Positions 33,516-43,249 are shown, numbered from the stretch's first letter. The stretch is DNA of 64,000 nt from CADEDH01 sp965216205 (GCA_965216205.1 OZ244139.1:3038001-3102000), one strand, 5' to 3'. Notes: generated by a model not told the origin, from the sequence alone. Translations and numbers: made by a program.

Positions 33516-34771
33516 ACCGGCAAACCAGTTCCCGGTTCACGATCCTGCTCCTCGGTGGCTCGGCCGGACTCCTGCTCGCCGTCGCGTTCGGCCAGCCGGT
33601 CATCGCCGTGCTCGCCGCGCCAGCCATCCTCGTGACCACGGCGGCTGCGATCCTCCACCGTTGGCCGGACCTGGAGCTGGAGCTGACCGCCCCGATTCGA
33701 GCGGTCGAGGGCGACCGGGTCGAGATCGTCGTGACCGCCTCGTCGCAGACCGGGGTCGACTGGCTGCACCTCGAACTGGAGCTCCCTCCCGACATCGAAC
33801 CGGTCGACGGCATCCGTCGCGCCGTGGTCCGAATCCCGCCAGGTCAACGAGTGGTCGTCGGGTTTCCCGTCGAGCTGTCCCGGTGGGGCGTCAGCCTCCC
33901 GGGGCGGCTCCTGGCAACCGCCAGGGACTCGTTCGGCATGTTCGTCTCGTCGACCGTCCACGCCCCACGCCCGGCGATCCGGGTCCACCCGAGGGACGGG
34001 AACCGAAGGTCGGTGGTCGCACCAGCCCGCCTCCGGCCGAGGGTGGGGGACCACCGGTCGCGTCGCCACGGCGAGGGTTCCGACTTCGCCGAGGTCCGGC
34101 CCTACCGGCGGGGCGATCCGGCCCGAGCGGTGAACTGGCGGGTCTCCGCCCGGCGAGGGGAGCCGTGGGTCACCGTTCGTCATCCCGATCAATCGGGCGA
34201 CCTGGTGTTCCTGCTCGACACGTTCGCCGACCTCGGCCCCGACGGCAATCGCCTCGTGCAGCGGGCAGTTCGGGCTGCGATGGGTCTCGCCGAGAGCAAT
34301 CTCGGCGCCAACGACCGTGTCGGTCTGCTCGACGTAGGCCGCCACATCCGCTGGTATCGACCCCGACTCGGTCGCCTCCACCAGGCCAGACTGTTCGACG
34401 GGCTCCTCGAGACCCAGGTCGAGCCCGGCCTCCGGGCCCCGAGGGTCGAGCAGCTCCCGCTCCACGATCTCGACGCCGGCACCATGATCGTGATGCTGAC
34501 GGGTCTCACCGATCCCAACATGGCACGCCTCCCCATCGAGCTCCGCAAACGGGGGAACGAGGTCGTGGTGCTGGAGTGCGTCGCCGACGGCCACCTCCCC
34601 CACACGACGAGCCGGGCCGAGGAACTCGCGGCGAGGCTCTGGCGGCTCCGACGAGCGCAGCGACGTCACGAGCTGATCGAGCAAGGTGTCCCGGTCGTCA
34701 GCTGGCGGGCCGATCAACCGCTCGACCTCCCGGTGGCGGCGATGGCTCGCAAGGAGCTGACGAGACGGTGA
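33512..34771 (+). CDS. DUF58 domain protein
   Basis: 419 residues, starting in the stop codon of the MoxR gene. Two N-terminal membrane helices are followed by a beta-sandwich region (RVEIVVTASSQTGVDWLHLELELP). The DUF58 signature is GEGSDFAEVRPYRRGDPARAVNWRVSARRGEPWV, and a VWA-like C-terminal part follows (FLLDTFADLGPDGN). A conserved partner of MoxR. The next gene starts in its stop codon. Confidence 0.9.
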   Translation: MNRQTSSRFTILLLGGSAGLLLAVAFGQPVIAVLAAPAILVTTAAAILHRWPDLELELTAPIRAVEGDRVEIVVTASSQTGVDWLHLELELPPDIEPVDGIRRAVVRIPPGQRVVVGFPVELSRWGVSLPGRLLATARDSFGMFVSSTVHAPRPAIRVHPRDGNRRSVVAPARLRPRVGDHRSRRHGEGSDFAEVRPYRRGDPARAVNWRVSARRGEPWVTVRHPDQSGDLVFLLDTFADLGPDGNRLVQRAVRAAMGLAESNLGANDRVGLLDVGRHIRWYRPRLGRLHQARLFDGLLETQVEPGLRAPRVEQLPLHDLDAGTMIVMLTGLTDPNMARLPIELRKRGNEVVVLECVADGHLPHTTSRAEELAARLWRLRRAQRRHELIEQGVPVVSWRADQPLDLPVAAMARKELTRR

Positions 34772-36051
34772 CGTCGGTAACCGGTGACACCGTTGAAGCG
34801 GCGAGCCGCCGCATCCGCCGATTCTCGGTGCTGCCGGCGATCCTGGGCCTGGTTGCGATCGTCGTTCTGCTCGTAGCAGCCAGGATGGTGCTCGACGACG
34901 AACCGCCATGGCCGGCGACCGCGGTCCTCCTCGCAGCGATTGCTGTCGGTGCGACCGTTGCCACGGGCTTTCCCGTAGGCCTGTACGTCGGCCTCGCCGT
35001 GTATGCCGTCGCGATGGTCGGTGGTGACGTTGCCGACCGGGCCCTGACGTTGACGGTAGCCACCGGTTCGATGGTGGTCGCCCACGAGCTCGTTCGGGCA
35101 TCGCTCGACGCCCGTCGTCCAGCGCGGTTCGGTCCCCGGGTCTGGTTCCGATCGGCGGCAAGGACCGTCGTCCTCGTGGCTGCCGTCGCCGCCGTGTCAG
35201 CATTCGCTCGCTGGATCGACGACGCGTCGCCGTCGGCATGGCTCGTACCGCTGGGAATCACCGCTGCCGCACTGCCGCTCGTGGCGCATCGCATCGTCGA
35301 CGGCTTGCCGAAGGTGGTCGCGGCGGGGCTGGCGCTGGTGATTGCGGGCGCCGCGGTCTTCGGCGCAGTGGCCGGGGCAACCGCCCGATCCCAGATCGAG
35401 CGGGCCTCGACGCCGATTGCCGAACCGCCGCCAGGCCTTCTCTCCGACGACGACGACACGACCGCCACAACGCTGTCGGCCGCCGCCGAATCCCTTGCCG
35501 CCGATGGTGCCGGTCTCCAACAACTCATCGCTTCGGTGCTGTTCGCCATCACGGTGCTGATCGTGGGAGCGATCATCCTCGCGCTCCGGCGCGAGGAGAT
35601 GGTCTTCGAGATCGGCGAGGTCGACCTCGACCTCGACGACGCCACGCTCGGCTTCGCTGGTTCGGGAGAAGCCGACGTCGACGACGATCTGGTTGCGATC
35701 GACGACGAAACGATCGGCCAGCTCCTCGCCGATCTCGCGTTGGACATCACCTCCGAACGAGATGCCGGCCGGGCCGTGCGCTACGCCTACGCCAACGTCG
35801 AGCGTCGATTGGCCGAGCTCGGGGTCGTCCCGGTCGACAGCGAGACCGAGCAGGAATTCCTCGTCCGGGCAATCCCTGCGCTCGGCGAGGACGGACGGGC
35901 GATGGCCGATCTGACGAGGCTCTTCGAGCGAGCCCGATTCGGCCATGTTCCGATCTCGGAGGCGATGCGGACCGAAGCGCTCATCGCGGTCGACCGCCTC
36001 CGGGTGGCCACCACGCCGCCGAGAGGTGACGACCAGGGCGACGACCGATGA
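34768..36051 (+). CDS. Membrane protein with C-terminal DUF4129 domain
   Basis: 427 residues. About six N-terminal helices, a long acidic loop (LLSDDDDTTAT), another helix (QQLIASVLFAITVLIVGAIILAL), then a cytoplasmic DUF4129-type domain with DAGRAVRYAYANVERRLAELGV and TEQEFLVRAIP. DUF4129 proteins accompany MoxR/DUF58, often with transglutaminase-like partners that are absent here. GTGA overlap upstream and ATGA overlap downstream show a single operon. Confidence 0.85.
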   Translation: MTSVTGDTVEAASRRIRRFSVLPAILGLVAIVVLLVAARMVLDDEPPWPATAVLLAAIAVGATVATGFPVGLYVGLAVYAVAMVGGDVADRALTLTVATGSMVVAHELVRASLDARRPARFGPRVWFRSAARTVVLVAAVAAVSAFARWIDDASPSAWLVPLGITAAALPLVAHRIVDGLPKVVAAGLALVIAGAAVFGAVAGATARSQIERASTPIAEPPPGLLSDDDDTTATTLSAAAESLAADGAGLQQLIASVLFAITVLIVGAIILALRREEMVFEIGEVDLDLDDATLGFAGSGEADVDDDLVAIDDETIGQLLADLALDITSERDAGRAVRYAYANVERRLAELGVVPVDSETEQEFLVRAIPALGEDGRAMADLTRLFERARFGHVPISEAMRTEALIAVDRLRVATTPPRGDDQGDDR

Positions 36052-36437
36052 CGGGCGGCTTCGTGGTCGCCATCGTGGTTGCGGTTCTCCTGGTGGCCGT
36101 GGCCGTCCAGGTGACCGCCCGTCACCTCCAACGCTTTCCTCTCGACCAGCGTCGTAGTGGCTCGTTGTTCGAGACCACACGGGAAACGGTGTGGGTGTTG
36201 CGACCGGCCGAGCTGGAGCAGCTCGTGTCGATCGTCGGCGAATCGTTGACGAGTGAGGCGGTCGGTCGGTCGAAGCTCCATCCACTGCTCGACGAGCTGG
36301 AACGCGCAGCTCCGAAGGGCGCGTCCTCGGTCGCGGCCGCATCGACGACTCGTCGGGATCGACGGAATCGCGGTCGAGCCATCGAGGAGCGACTGGCGGC
36401 GCTGGAGAAAGCATGGGGGATCGACGACGAGCGCTGA
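36048..36437 (+). CDS. Small membrane-anchored protein closing the MoxR operon
   Basis: 129 residues. One N-terminal helix (GFVVAIVVAVLLVAVAVQVTA) is followed by a cytoplasmic region with two helical stretches (LRPAELEQLVSIVGESL, then an Arg-rich coiled-coil-like RGRAIEERLAALEKAWG). No family known to me. ATGA overlap with the DUF4129 gene implies cotranscription and probably a role in the same complex. Confidence 0.7.
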   Translation: MTGGFVVAIVVAVLLVAVAVQVTARHLQRFPLDQRRSGSLFETTRETVWVLRPAELEQLVSIVGESLTSEAVGRSKLHPLLDELERAAPKGASSVAAASTTRRDRRNRGRAIEERLAALEKAWGIDDER

Positions 36438-36456
36438 CGCGTCGTACGGTGAGCCC

Positions 36457-37596
36457 ATGAAGACGAAGATCTGCGAGCTGCTCGACATCGAGTTCCCGAT
36501 TCTGGCGTTCACCCACTGCCGCGACGTCGTCGCCGCGGTCACCAGGGCGGGCGGCTACGGGGTGCTCGGCGCGGCGGGCCACAGCCCCGAACAGCTCGAC
36601 GTCGACCTGCGCTGGATCGCCGACGAGGTCGGCGGCCGACCGTTCGGCGTCGACATCATCGTGCCTGCGAAGTACGAGGGCAAGGACGAGGGCGAGCTCG
36701 GCGTCTCGACCCTTCGGGACATGATCCCCCCGAAGCACCGCGAGTTCCTCGACGACCTCCTCGACCGCTACGACGTACCCGAGCTGCCAGCCGACGACCG
36801 GAAGCCGACGATGTCGGGCGACGGCGGTTCGGCACCGATGACCTACTCGCAGGCGGTGCCGCTCATGGACGTGGCGTTCTCCCACCCGATCTCGCTGGTG
36901 GTGAACGCCCTGGGCCCGCCACCGCCGGACATGATCGAGCGGGCTCACGCGGCGGATGTGAAGGTGGGCGCGCTCGCCGGCAAGAAGTCGCACGCCGTTC
37001 GCCACGTGGCCGCCGGCGTCGACGTGATCATCGCCCAGGGCCACGAGGCCGGCGGCCACACCGGTGACATCGGCACCATGGTGCTGGTGCCCGAGATCGT
37101 GGACGCGGTCGCGCCGGTCCCGGTGCTCGCCGCCGGCGGCATCGGAACCGGGCGGCAGATGGCCGCGTCGCTGGCCCTCGGCGCGGAGGGGGTCTGGTGC
37201 GGGTCGGTGTGGCTCACCACGCTCGAGGCGGAGACCCACCCTGCCGTCAAGGACAAGTTCCTCGCTGCGACATCGTCGGACACCCTCCGGTCACGGTCGA
37301 GGACCGGGAAGCCGGCCCGGCAGTTGCGGTCGGCCTGGACCGATGAGTGGGAGGGTCCGGACTCGCCGGGCACCCTCGGGATGCCGCTCCAGCCGATGTT
37401 GATCGCGGAGGCCAGCCGCCGGATCGACCGGGCGGCGATGAACGCCGACAACGAGGGGGCGGTGAAGCTGGCGAACTACTTCGTGGGCCAGATCGTCGGC
37501 TCGATGAACGAGTCGAAGCACGCCGACCGGGTCGTCCTCGACATGGTCGACGAGTTCATCGACGCCATCCAGCGGGTCAACGACATGATGCAGTGA
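36457..37596 (+). CDS. Nitronate monooxygenase-like FMN enzyme
   Basis: 379 residues, TIM barrel. Motifs: FPILAFTHCRDVVAAVTRAGGYGVLG, IAQGHEAGGHTGDIGTM (the conserved His-containing loop), VPVLAAGGIGTGRQMAASLALGAEGVWCGS. This is the 2-nitropropane dioxygenase/nitronate monooxygenase family, which also includes enoyl-reductase-like FabK. The inserted segment about residues 75-135 (KYEGKDEGELG) is found in actinobacterial relatives of unknown substrate. Separate gene; ends in an inverted repeat shared with the convergent protease. Confidence 0.87.
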   Translation: MKTKICELLDIEFPILAFTHCRDVVAAVTRAGGYGVLGAAGHSPEQLDVDLRWIADEVGGRPFGVDIIVPAKYEGKDEGELGVSTLRDMIPPKHREFLDDLLDRYDVPELPADDRKPTMSGDGGSAPMTYSQAVPLMDVAFSHPISLVVNALGPPPPDMIERAHAADVKVGALAGKKSHAVRHVAAGVDVIIAQGHEAGGHTGDIGTMVLVPEIVDAVAPVPVLAAGGIGTGRQMAASLALGAEGVWCGSVWLTTLEAETHPAVKDKFLAATSSDTLRSRSRTGKPARQLRSAWTDEWEGPDSPGTLGMPLQPMLIAEASRRIDRAAMNADNEGAVKLANYFVGQIVGSMNESKHADRVVLDMVDEFIDAIQRVNDMMQ

Positions 37597-37630
37597 GCCT
37601 CGGGGCGCCTTCAGCGCTGCGGTCACTGCA
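37589..37630. terminator. Inverted repeat between convergent genes
   Basis: TGCAGTGA (37589-37596) and TCACTGCA (37623-37630) bracket the gap and include the stop codons of both convergent genes. The 26-nt interior is GC-rich and can fold further. Probably a bidirectional terminator. Confidence 0.5.
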
Positions 37631-38996
37631 GGTCGGCGAAGAAGTCGACCGTCAGCCCCTCGTTGCCCTCTTCGTAGTACACGCCCTCGATCCTGGTGTC
37701 GCTGACCACATCTCCCTCGTAGAAGCCCCGTGGCACCTCTGCGCTGAGTTCGGGCGCGTCGTCGATGAAGAACACCCGCCCGTCCACGTCGATCTGGCCG
37801 CTGAGCGAGAACTGGCTGTTGTTGGCCCAGGTCGACGTGCCGGTGATGGTTCCGTCGTCGGCGACGAAGATCTCGAAGTCGTGGGCTCGATCGCCGAGGA
37901 CCTGGCCGACCAGGGTCAGCTCGCCGATCGGCATGTCGTCGTTGCTGGTGGGCGCGGCGCTGATGTCGGCGACGACCGGTAGCTCGCTCCCCTGGATGGC
38001 GTTGTCCTCGAAGAGACCGATCATCTCGGCGATGTGGCGGACGTGGACCCCGAAGTTGTTGGCCGCGGCCGCTTGTCGATCGATCGTGAGCGACCCGTCG
38101 GCGGCTGGCACGGCGACGAGGTTGACGGTGCCGGCGTTGTTGACCCCGATCACCCGGCCACAGGAGACCATCGACGAGCCGCTGGTGCCCGGCGTGGTCG
38201 GAACCTGGTGCTGGATGACATCCAGGTTCTCCGGCGTCACCGCTTCGGTGTCGTCGTGGGTTCGCAGTGCGGTGATGTCGCCGTTGAGCGACGTCGCCTG
38301 GGGAACGGTTTCACCGGGGACGATCTCGATGAAGTCGGTCACGTCGCCGGGGAAGCCGACGATGGCGATCTCGTCGCCGAGCGAGATGTCGACGGCCGGG
38401 TCGGCGAGCTCGAGTGTGGCGGGGAGCTCCTGCTGGGTCGTGAAGAGACCGACATCGGGCGAGCCGAGCGGGTCACCGTCGTAGTCGGGGTGGGTGAGCT
38501 CCCGCAGCAGCGTGACCACCTCACCGGTGCCGGCCTGGATCGCGATCGCCCGTTCGAGCTGGACGCCCTGCGCTGCGAACTCCACGTAGGCCTGGGTGAC
38601 GTGGGCGTTGGTGACGAGGAGCCTGCGGCCGGCGGCCCACGCCGTGCCGATCTGGAAGTGGACCAACTCCGGGCCTGCGCCGGTGTTGACGATCGTCTCG
38701 CCATAGACCGCGTAGGTCGCGGCGTTGACGTCGTCGAGAACCTCCGCCTCGACCGGGCAGTCCGCTGGCGTCTGGCCATCGACCGGCTGCCCGTCGTCGG
38801 TGGTGTCGCCAGTCTCGCCGCCGGCCGTGTCGTCGGTGGCGTCCGATCCGCCGGCGGTGACGTCGTCGCCGCTGCTGCTGGTGAGGTTCGCACACGAGCT
38901 CGTCACCAGCATCGCTGCCAGGAGCAGCGCGAGGAGCGTCGGCCTACCGGCGGCGCGTGCACGCGCCGAAACAAGGTGGAAGATTGCTGTCGCCAT
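37623..38996 (-). CDS. Secreted lipoprotein trypsin-like serine protease
   Basis: 457 residues from ATG 38996. Signal peptide with a lipobox (LVTSSCAN). A Thr/Asp-rich linker is followed by a trypsin-like domain: His in VTNAHVTQ, Asp in SPDVGLF, Ser in TPGTSGSSMVS. The C-terminal 120 residues are an extra beta-rich domain (VFFIDDAPELSAEVPRGFYEGDV). It should act outside the cell, tethered to the membrane, perhaps in envelope quality control (DegP-like, though no PDZ is seen). Confidence 0.85.
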   Translation of the reverse strand: MATAIFHLVSARARAAGRPTLLALLLAAMLVTSSCANLTSSSGDDVTAGGSDATDDTAGGETGDTTDDGQPVDGQTPADCPVEAEVLDDVNAATYAVYGETIVNTGAGPELVHFQIGTAWAAGRRLLVTNAHVTQAYVEFAAQGVQLERAIAIQAGTGEVVTLLRELTHPDYDGDPLGSPDVGLFTTQQELPATLELADPAVDISLGDEIAIVGFPGDVTDFIEIVPGETVPQATSLNGDITALRTHDDTEAVTPENLDVIQHQVPTTPGTSGSSMVSCGRVIGVNNAGTVNLVAVPAADGSLTIDRQAAAANNFGVHVRHIAEMIGLFEDNAIQGSELPVVADISAAPTSNDDMPIGELTLVGQVLGDRAHDFEIFVADDGTITGTSTWANNSQFSLSGQIDVDGRVFFIDDAPELSAEVPRGFYEGDVVSDTRIEGVYYEEGNEGLTVDFFADLQ

Positions 38997-39077
38997 CGAA
39001 TCGTTACCCTCCCGAACTCGCCAACGTAGCCGAAGAAGCATGGGCCGGGGCGTCACCACCTCCGCCGAACCTCGCCC

Positions 39078-40301
39078 CTACAGGCTCCCGGCATCCCGGA
39101 GCTCGGCGATCTCGTCCCAGTCGTAACCGTGCTCGAGCAGCACCTCCTCGGTGTGCTGGCCGAGCTCGGGGACCTCGATCCCCCACCGTGCCGGCGTCTC
39201 CGACAGCGAGATCGGCGATCCGACGACGCCGACCGTCCCCCACTCCGGATGGTCGACCTCGGCCAGATACTCGTTGGCGAGCAACTGGGGATCGGCCGCG
39301 ACCTCTGCGTGGTTCCGCACCGGGGCGAACCGCTGCTCCTCGGCGGCGAGCCGCTTGCACCACTCGTCGGTGGTGCGGGCCGAGAAGATCTCGGTGAACA
39401 CCTCCCGCAGCTCGGCCTTGATCTCCGGGGTCGAGAAGTAGGTGCCGAACCGGGGGTTGTCGGCGAGGTCTGGCCGTTCGACGGCTCGGATCATCCCCGG
39501 CCAGAGGTGCTCGGGGCAACCGGCGATCGCGATGTAGCCATCGGCGGTCGGGAAGATGCCGTACAGCGCGTGGACGAGGGGGTGGCCGCCGTTCGACCGG
39601 CCCGCCATCTCCCCGGTCAGGAGGTAGTGGGTGTACTCGGTCGACTGGAGCCACACCTGGCTGCCCACGAGCGACACGTCGACCTGCTGGCCCCGCCCGG
39701 TCCGCTCCCGGGCGACGATCGCCGAGAGGATGCCGATCGAGAGGTTCTGCGCACCACAGTGGTCGGCGATGAGTGTCCCGACGGGCGTCATGGGACCGTC
39801 GTCGTCGCCGGTGGTGGCGATCGCGCCGCCGTAGGCCTGGCCGGCGATGTCGGCACCCTCCCGCTGGGCGTCCGGGCCCTGCGGTCCCAGGTAGGATCCG
39901 GCGGCCCAGATCAACCGCGGGTTGATCCTCGACAGATCCTCGTAGCCGAGTCCCCACCCTTCGAGCGTGCCCGGCTTGAAGTTCGAGAGCACCACGTCGG
40001 CGTCTGCGGCGAGTCGCTCCAGCACCGCCTTGCCGCCCGGCGTCCGAAGATCGACGGTGATGCTCCGCTTGCCGCGGTTGTTCGCAACGAAGACCGCGGA
40101 GTGTCCGTACTCCTCGAGGCTGGCGACGTGGCGGCCGACGTCGCCGACGTCGGGGAGCTCCACCTTGATCACGTCGGCGCCGAGGTTGTAGAGCATGGCC
40201 GCCGACTGCGGGCCCTGGACGAGGGTCGAGAGGTCGAGGACCGTCAGCCCGGACAGAGGTCCGTCGGCTCGCCCGGCCGTCTCGGTGGTGCCGTCAGTCA
40301 T
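39078..40301 (-). CDS. CaiB/BaiF (type III) CoA-transferase
   Basis: 407 residues from ATG 40301 with GAGGAG upstream. Family motifs: LTVLDLSTLVQGPQSAAMLYNLGADVIKVE, NRGKRSITVDLRTPGG, VLSNFKPGTLEGWGLGYEDL, and GRGQQVDVSLVGSQ. These enzymes move CoA between carboxylic acids via an aspartyl intermediate. Substrate unknown; it is divergent from the CODH/XDH-type large subunit. Confidence 0.9.
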   Translation of the reverse strand: MTDGTTETAGRADGPLSGLTVLDLSTLVQGPQSAAMLYNLGADVIKVELPDVGDVGRHVASLEEYGHSAVFVANNRGKRSITVDLRTPGGKAVLERLAADADVVLSNFKPGTLEGWGLGYEDLSRINPRLIWAAGSYLGPQGPDAQREGADIAGQAYGGAIATTGDDDGPMTPVGTLIADHCGAQNLSIGILSAIVARERTGRGQQVDVSLVGSQVWLQSTEYTHYLLTGEMAGRSNGGHPLVHALYGIFPTADGYIAIAGCPEHLWPGMIRAVERPDLADNPRFGTYFSTPEIKAELREVFTEIFSARTTDEWCKRLAAEEQRFAPVRNHAEVAADPQLLANEYLAEVDHPEWGTVGVVGSPISLSETPARWGIEVPELGQHTEEVLLEHGYDWDEIAELRDAGSL

Positions 40302-40457
40302 GCGCTCGTCTCCTCGGTCGTCGCGGGGCCCTGCCATCGTGGGTTCTCACGACAGTAGATGATCGGCGCCGGGCCCAGCCCACTGCCGACGGGCAGGTGG
40401 GTCGGCGCCGCCGCTCCGACCGCCAGAACCGGTTGGGGTGTCCCTAGTGTTCAGATC

Positions 40458-42914
40458 GTGAATCCTGTGCAACCATCCGCACCCGATGCCGACGCGGTCG
40501 GTCGGCCACTGCCGAGTCCGAGCGCGCAGCGCTTCGTCACGGGCGCTGCGAGCTTCGGGGCCGACCTGGGCCCCGACGAGCTCCGGGTCGACGGCGCCCA
40601 GCGCACCTGGGTCGTCTTCGTGCGCTCGCCGATGGCCCACGCCACGGTGAGCGCGATCGACACCTCGGCGGCGATCGCGGCGCCGGGGGTGGTCGGTGTC
40701 TTCACCGCGGCCGACGTCGACGTGTTCCCCGCCGGCGGCTTCGCACCCGGTATCGGCTCGATCTTCGCCCAGCCGCTCCTCGCCGAGTCGCGGGTCCGCT
40801 ACGTGGGTGAACCGGTCGCCGCGGTGGTCGCCGAATCGGCGCCAGCCGCGGTGGACGCCGCGGAGCTGGTCGTCGTCGACCTCGAGCCGTTGCCTGCGGT
40901 GATCGACCTCGACGACGCGCTGGCCGGTTCCACCCTCCTGTTCGACGGCTCGACCATGCCGAGGCTGCAGCCGGGCGCACCGGAGCCCGAGCCGACGGGC
41001 TCCAACGTGGTGCTGACGGTCGGCCCGACGGGGAGCGACGGGACTGTCGACGGCTCCCCGGTCGACAGCTCTCCGATCGACGGGGCCCCTGTCGTCGTCT
41101 CCCTGCAGGCGATGAACCCGAGGATGTCGCCGGCGCCGATCGAGGCCCGCTCCATGACGTGCTGGTGGTCGCCTGTGGGCTCCCCCACCGCTGCTGGCTC
41201 TGCCGACGGTGGTGACCAGCCGGTGTTGACGGTGTGGGCGTCGACCCAGCGGCCCCACGGCGCCCGCAACGAGTTGGCGAAGCTGTACGAGCTCGACCCG
41301 GAGTCGATCGTGGTCATCGCACCGGACGTCGGCGGTGGGTTCGGCGGCAAGAACAGCCGCACCGCCGAGGAGTGGGTCCTGCCGTTCATCGCCCGACGGG
41401 TCGGGAGGCCGGTGACGTGGATCGAGGAGCGGTCCGAGTACCTGGCCGGTGCCACCCAGGGTCGGGGCGAGCGATTCGACCTGGTGCTCGGCGGCACCGA
41501 CGACGGCCGGATCACCGGCCTCCGGATCGACATGGTCAAGGACTGCGGCGCCTACCCGATCACCGGCGCCGTGCTCCCCGGCGGCTACACCGCCCCCAAC
41601 GCATCGGGTCCCTACGCGATCGGGCACGTCGAGTTCACCGCCAGGTGCGTCGTCACCAACCAAGCGCCCATCTCCGCCTTCCGAGGCGCCGGTCGCGCCC
41701 CGCTGATCGCGGCGCTGGAACGGCTGATCGACCGCTACGCAGCGACGATCGGGGTCGATCCTGCCGACGTGCGACGGCGCAACCTCGTCGCCCCGTCGCA
41801 GATGCCCTACCAGACGCCAACCGGCGGTCGCTACGACGATGCCGACTACCCCGCAGCGCTGGAGAAGGTGCTCGCCCTCGTCGACTACGAGCGGCTCCGG
41901 ACCGAGCAGGTCACCCGCCGCACCGGTCCGGGCGCTGGGGATCGACTGCTGGGGATCGGCCTCGGGTGCTACAACCACATGACCGTGGGCGGTGGCGGGG
42001 AGGAGGCGTCGGTGACGGTCCTGGCCGACGGTGGCGCCCAGGTGGTCACGGGGTCGACCACCCAGGGCCACGGCCACGACGCGACCTGGGCCCAGCTCAC
42101 CTCCGACGTGCTCGGGATCCCCGTCGAGCGGATCGAGGTGATCGAGGGGCGGACCGACCTGATCGCCACCGGGGTCGGCGCCGTCGGCTCCCGGTCGCTG
42201 CAGACCGCCGGGATCGCCGTGCACCGATCGGCGATCGCCGTCCGCGAGCGTGGGACCCGCGTCGCCGCAGAGCTCCTCGAAGCCGCCGAGGCAGACGTGG
42301 TGCTCGACCGGGGCGCCGGCCGCTTCCACGTCGTCGGCACCCCGGCCCGCTCGGTCGGCTGGGTGGAGATCGCCGCCGCCGCGACGACCCTCGCGCCGGC
42401 GGTCGAGCTGTCGTGCGGCGAGCTGTACGAGACCGAAGGCCGCAACAGCTACCCGTCCGGGGCCCATGTGGCCGTGGTCGAGGTCGACCCCGAGACCGGA
42501 GCCGTCGACCTTCGACGGTTCGTTGCGGTCGACGACGCGGGCACGGTCGTGAACCCGAGGATCGTCGAGGGCCAACTCCACGGTGGGATCGCCTCCGGGG
42601 TCGGGCAGGCGCTCGGCGAGGCCGTCCACTACGACCGTGCCGGCAACCTGCTCACCGCCACCTTCCTCGACTACGCGATGGTCACCGCCGACGAACTCCC
42701 GTCGTTCGAGATCGAGCCGGTGGCGGTGCCGACGTCGTTCAACGAGCTCGGGGTCAAGGGGGTCGGCGAATCGGGAACGGTCGGGGCGACAGGCGCTGTC
42801 CAGAACGCGATCGTGGATGCCGTCGGCCATCTCGGCGTCACCCATATCGACCTGCCGTGCACCGCCGAGCGGGTGTGGGCGGCCATCCGGGCCACCGGCA
42901 ACTTCGATTCGTGA
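40458..42914 (+). CDS. Xanthine dehydrogenase/CO dehydrogenase-type molybdopterin-binding large subunit (form II-like)
   Basis: 818 residues from GTG 40458. The MoCo-binding pattern is complete: RFVTGAASFGADL, VRYVGEPVAAVVAE, PDVGGGFGGKN, the active-site loop AFRGAGR (form II type, not the VAYRCSFR of true CO dehydrogenase), TTQGHGHDATW, and the catalytic Glu in GVGESGTVGATGA. A hydroxylase for an aromatic or aldehyde substrate is likely. FAD and 2Fe-2S subunits are absent from both sides, so they must be encoded elsewhere or be dispensable. An odd insert near residues 180-250 (Pro/Ser/Thr-rich) separates two parts of the protein. Confidence 0.88.
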   Translation: MNPVQPSAPDADAVGRPLPSPSAQRFVTGAASFGADLGPDELRVDGAQRTWVVFVRSPMAHATVSAIDTSAAIAAPGVVGVFTAADVDVFPAGGFAPGIGSIFAQPLLAESRVRYVGEPVAAVVAESAPAAVDAAELVVVDLEPLPAVIDLDDALAGSTLLFDGSTMPRLQPGAPEPEPTGSNVVLTVGPTGSDGTVDGSPVDSSPIDGAPVVVSLQAMNPRMSPAPIEARSMTCWWSPVGSPTAAGSADGGDQPVLTVWASTQRPHGARNELAKLYELDPESIVVIAPDVGGGFGGKNSRTAEEWVLPFIARRVGRPVTWIEERSEYLAGATQGRGERFDLVLGGTDDGRITGLRIDMVKDCGAYPITGAVLPGGYTAPNASGPYAIGHVEFTARCVVTNQAPISAFRGAGRAPLIAALERLIDRYAATIGVDPADVRRRNLVAPSQMPYQTPTGGRYDDADYPAALEKVLALVDYERLRTEQVTRRTGPGAGDRLLGIGLGCYNHMTVGGGGEEASVTVLADGGAQVVTGSTTQGHGHDATWAQLTSDVLGIPVERIEVIEGRTDLIATGVGAVGSRSLQTAGIAVHRSAIAVRERGTRVAAELLEAAEADVVLDRGAGRFHVVGTPARSVGWVEIAAAATTLAPAVELSCGELYETEGRNSYPSGAHVAVVEVDPETGAVDLRRFVAVDDAGTVVNPRIVEGQLHGGIASGVGQALGEAVHYDRAGNLLTATFLDYAMVTADELPSFEIEPVAVPTSFNELGVKGVGESGTVGATGAVQNAIVDAVGHLGVTHIDLPCTAERVWAAIRATGNFDS

Positions 42915-42989
42915 CCGCCGTTTGGAGTAACTTCGTATCTCGAGCCGGACCGAGGTCCGGCCCCTGTGCCCAATCGAAGGAGAGATGCA

Positions 42990-43235
42990 GTGGCAACAAA
43001 GCCTGGCGAGAAGGTCAAGTTCGAGGACCTCGGCGTGGAGATCATCGTCACCAAGGGCGGTGACGGCGAGATCTCGGCGACCGGAGGCGGCGATGGCCTG
43101 AAGGTCGGCAAGCGCTACGAGCACGAAGGGACCGGCATCCAGGTGCTGGTCACGAAGCCCGGCGCTGCGACGCTGCTGTGCAACAGCGAGCCGATGGCGC
43201 TGCAGGAGCCGAAGAAGACCAAGTCGGCCGACTGA
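42990..43235 (+). CDS. Small protein with two desulforedoxin-like halves lacking most metal cysteines
   Basis: 81 residues from GTG 42990, after GAAGGAGAG. The second half (KRYEHEGTGIQVLV, then KPGAATLLCNSEPM) resembles the short desulforedoxin fold, in which a CxxC and a CC pair bind iron. Here those positions read H, T and C-N, leaving one cysteine. The first half (KVKFEDLGVEIIVTKGGDGEI) looks like a diverged copy of the same unit, so the gene may be an internal duplication. It stands just before an enoyl-CoA hydratase and after the CODH-type gene. Confidence 0.55.
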   Translation: MATKPGEKVKFEDLGVEIIVTKGGDGEISATGGGDGLKVGKRYEHEGTGIQVLVTKPGAATLLCNSEPMALQEPKKTKSAD

Positions 43236-43249
43236 GCTCGGCCGAACCG

